Both the position numbers and the translations under genes were made by a program. DNA of 64,000 nucleotides, from positions 310,001-374,000 of the forward strand of contig NC_015186.1 in the NCBI RefSeq assembly GCF_000202835.1. The letters run 5' to 3'. The stretch is from Acidiphilium multivorum AIU301. GTDB lineage: Bacteria > Pseudomonadota > Alphaproteobacteria > Acetobacterales > Acetobacteraceae. The notes below the pieces were generated by a model. The model made no database searches, was not told the DNA's origin, and saw only the letters and a list, made by a program, of their open reading frames with translations. Shown here one piece after another: positions 62,086 through 64,000 of the stretch. Position 1 is the stretch's first letter; each line of letters begins with the position of its first letter.

Positions 62086-64000
62086 GTGCGGCTTTCCTCC
62101 GGCGTTCGTCATACTGATCGAGTCATGCAGCTTTCGCTCATGGCGCTTCTGCTGTCCACGAGTTGTCTCATTCCCGCCGCGGCATACGCGCAAACAGTGA
62201 GCGCCGGCGAGGTGAGCGCGTCCAGCGCGCTGTCGCTGCCCGGCGTCACGACCGCGCCGAGCCAGAAGAAGGTCTTCAAGTCTGGCAATACGACCCGCGT
62301 CCTGAACCGCAAGCTCCTCGAAGCCGCCGGCCCCGTCGCGGGCGCCGCGCAGATGCTGTCCTATGCCCCCGGCGTGCAGATCACCGGCTACGGCAACACC
62401 GGCGCGTCCAAATATACCGTGACGCTGAATGGCGTGCAGCAGGGCTGGGGCGGCTTCGGCGGCTTCACTGGCGACGGCGCCATCGGCGTGACGCTGGACG
62501 GTGTTCCGGTCGTCGATCCGGGCAGCGATCTCTGGCAGTCGAACATGATTCCGCAGAGCGGAATGATCCAGAGCGTGACAACCACTTATGGCCCCGGCAA
62601 CGCCGCCGACCGCTGGTACAACAACCTCGCCGGAACCATCGAGTTCACCCCGGTGCAGCCGACGGCCAAGCCCGGCGGCGACATCAACCTGACCTATGGC
62701 AGCTACGGCCAGAAGAACATCGAGTTCGACCTGCGCACCGGCAACTATCACGGCTGGTCCACGGTCATTGCCGGCGGCGCCGGCGACGGCAACAGCTTCC
62801 GCAAGTCGCCGGACGGCTTCCAGAGCCCGTCCAACGACTATTCGATCTACCTCAAGACCGTGAAGAACTTCAGCGCCGGCAATTTCGCCTTCGGCGGTTA
62901 CTTCGCGCGCAGCGCCGGCTATCGCGTGCCGGTCATCCCAACCTCCCCGATCCCGGGCGTCACGATCAGCGGAAACGCGGGCGCGCCGCTCTACAGCCAG
63001 CAGACATCAGGCTTCTACAGCGCGCCTCCTTACAACTACTACGAAAAATTCGATACCGACGCGCTGTGGATGGTCTTCGCGCGCGAGAACATCGAACTTG
63101 ATGATTCGACCACGCTGCACAACCTGACCTATTACGAGAACTTCACGCGCACGCATTCGCGCCTGTATGATTTCGGCAGCGTTGGCCCGCAGCGCTATGA
63201 ATACAACAACCCGTACACGAACGTCATCGGCGACAAGCTGTGGCTGACCGAAAAACTGCCGTTCAATACCTTGAATTTCGGCGGCTACTACATCCATACG
63301 CTCTATAACAGCCGGAACAATTTCTATAACACGGTGTTGGGCGGCAACAAGGGCGTGGTCAATGCCGGCGGCAAGATCCGGTCATCCTACTTCAACGTCG
63401 ATAATTTCGCGATGTTCCTCCAGGATGACATTCATCCGGTCAGGGCGCTGCACATCATCCCCGGCATCCGCTTCGTCAGCTTCCAGACCAGCTATTCCGA
63501 CTCGGCGCTGCAGGATTTCGCGTTCGCCCCGGGTGTCGGCCTTTCGACGCATTGCGTGCTGGATGGCAGCACCGCGACCAGCGGAACCACGCAGGCGACC
63601 GATCAGGGTTCATCCTGCGGATCGCATGTAAGCCGCAACGGCGTGGAGCCGTCCATCTCGGCGAACCTGCAGGTCATGCCGTGGATGGCGCTGTACGGTT
63701 CGTATGGCGAGGCGTTGCGCACCCCCAGCGTTGGCGGCGGCGGCGGCCTGTTCCAGAAGATCAACCCGACGACCGGCTATCAGCTCGAGCTCGGCCAGTA
63801 CTACGACATCGGCGCGAAATTCCATGTCGAGAACGGGCGGTTCCTGCATCACTTCGCCGCCGGCGTCGACTATTTCCACCTGCGCTATGCCAAGCAGTCG
63901 CTCAGCACGCAGCTCGCCAACGGCAACGCCCTGTTCGCCTCCGGATCGTCGATCTACCAGGGTGTGAACATGTTCGCCGACGACAATCCGCTTTATAATC
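62086..64000 (+). CDS. TonB-dependent outer membrane receptor (5' part, runs off the window)
   Basis: At least 638 codons of a TonB-dependent receptor are visible. Such beta-barrels import siderophores, metals or other scarce solutes using TonB energy. A signal peptide (LMALLLSTSCLIPAAAYA) is followed by the plug domain at about residues 65-210 (QMLSYAPGVQITGYG, VTLDGVPVVDPGSD, YGPGNAADRWYNNLAGTIEF), then barrel strands such as NFAMFLQDDIHPVRALHIIPGIRF and ALYGSYGEALRTPSVGG. I chose GTG at 62086 because AGGGA lies eight bases upstream and it adds Arg residues to the signal n-region. ATG at 62125 is the alternative. The ligand is unknown. Confidence 0.9.
   Translation, partial: MRLSSGVRHTDRVMQLSLMALLLSTSCLIPAAAYAQTVSAGEVSASSALSLPGVTTAPSQKKVFKSGNTTRVLNRKLLEAAGPVAGAAQMLSYAPGVQITGYGNTGASKYTVTLNGVQQGWGGFGGFTGDGAIGVTLDGVPVVDPGSDLWQSNMIPQSGMIQSVTTTYGPGNAADRWYNNLAGTIEFTPVQPTAKPGGDINLTYGSYGQKNIEFDLRTGNYHGWSTVIAGGAGDGNSFRKSPDGFQSPSNDYSIYLKTVKNFSAGNFAFGGYFARSAGYRVPVIPTSPIPGVTISGNAGAPLYSQQTSGFYSAPPYNYYEKFDTDALWMVFARENIELDDSTTLHNLTYYENFTRTHSRLYDFGSVGPQRYEYNNPYTNVIGDKLWLTEKLPFNTLNFGGYYIHTLYNSRNNFYNTVLGGNKGVVNAGGKIRSSYFNVDNFAMFLQDDIHPVRALHIIPGIRFVSFQTSYSDSALQDFAFAPGVGLSTHCVLDGSTATSGTTQATDQGSSCGSHVSRNGVEPSISANLQVMPWMALYGSYGEALRTPSVGGGGGLFQKINPTTGYQLELGQYYDIGAKFHVENGRFLHHFAAGVDYFHLRYAKQSLSTQLANGNALFASGSSIYQGVNMFADDNPLYN

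Noticed and set aside
62163-63101. A 312-residue plus-strand frame rich in Arg
   Set aside because: It is an alternative frame inside the TonB receptor gene, which has clear homology.

Overview
The window is a GC-rich chromosomal segment from an alphaproteobacterium. Gene content and order fit an Acetobacteraceae member close to Acidiphilium: membrane-bound ferritin mbfA, the yceD-rpmF-plsX-fabH-ihfA block, and many start/stop-overlapping operons. The genus is an inference, because no rRNA or other phylogenetic marker was tested. No rRNA and no CRISPR array are present; there are two tRNAs.

Region 1 to about 38.9 kb is ordinary core genome. It holds an iron-type alcohol dehydrogenase, an amidase, a ferritin-like protein with a coupled methyltransferase, fusA, an orphan PAAR protein, a D,D-carboxypeptidase, and the overlapping trio lepB-rnc-era. 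A minus-strand acyl-CoA operon follows (fadJ-like, CoA ligase, two acyl-CoA dehydrogenases). Next come a coupled trio of sulfotransferase/TPR, TPR/glycosyltransferase-like and periplasmic-binding genes, then mbfA, a nitronate monooxygenase, ygfZ-GST, and a four-gene chain GT9-GT4-asnB-dihydroorotase-like. The core part ends with tRNA-Pro, the yceD-rpmF-plsX-fabH-ihfA-merR block, bamE, a PhoX-like protein, gabD and tRNA-Ser(UGA).

Region 38.9 to about 61.35 kb looks like a genomic island. A P4-type integrase sits directly downstream of tRNA-Ser. A 14-bp copy of the tRNA 3' end (38914-38927) recurs at 61340-61353 and is a candidate attR, giving an island of about 22.4 kb. Its cargo is a module of two small helix-turn-helix proteins and two further tyrosine recombinases, a TacA/TacT-type toxin-antitoxin pair, transposase remnants, an AT-rich multi-spanning membrane protein, and a minus-strand surface-polysaccharide cluster (FkbM methyltransferase, NeuD/PglD-type acetyltransferase, three GT4 glycosyltransferases, DegT aminotransferase).

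Insertion sequences have reshaped the island. An IS256-family element sits inside an IS630-family element, which itself sits inside an IS5-like fragment. An IS4-family element splits the DegT aminotransferase (9-bp duplication CCCTCGCCG). A second IS256-family element splits the FkbM methyltransferase inside a 60-bp tandem repeat that encodes a coiled coil (9-bp duplication GCAGCGCAG). Removing each of these two elements with one duplication copy restores the reading frame exactly, so the polysaccharide pathway was probably intact until recently.

Region 61.35-64.0 kb has IS3-type remnants and then the 5' part of a TonB-dependent receptor that runs off the window.
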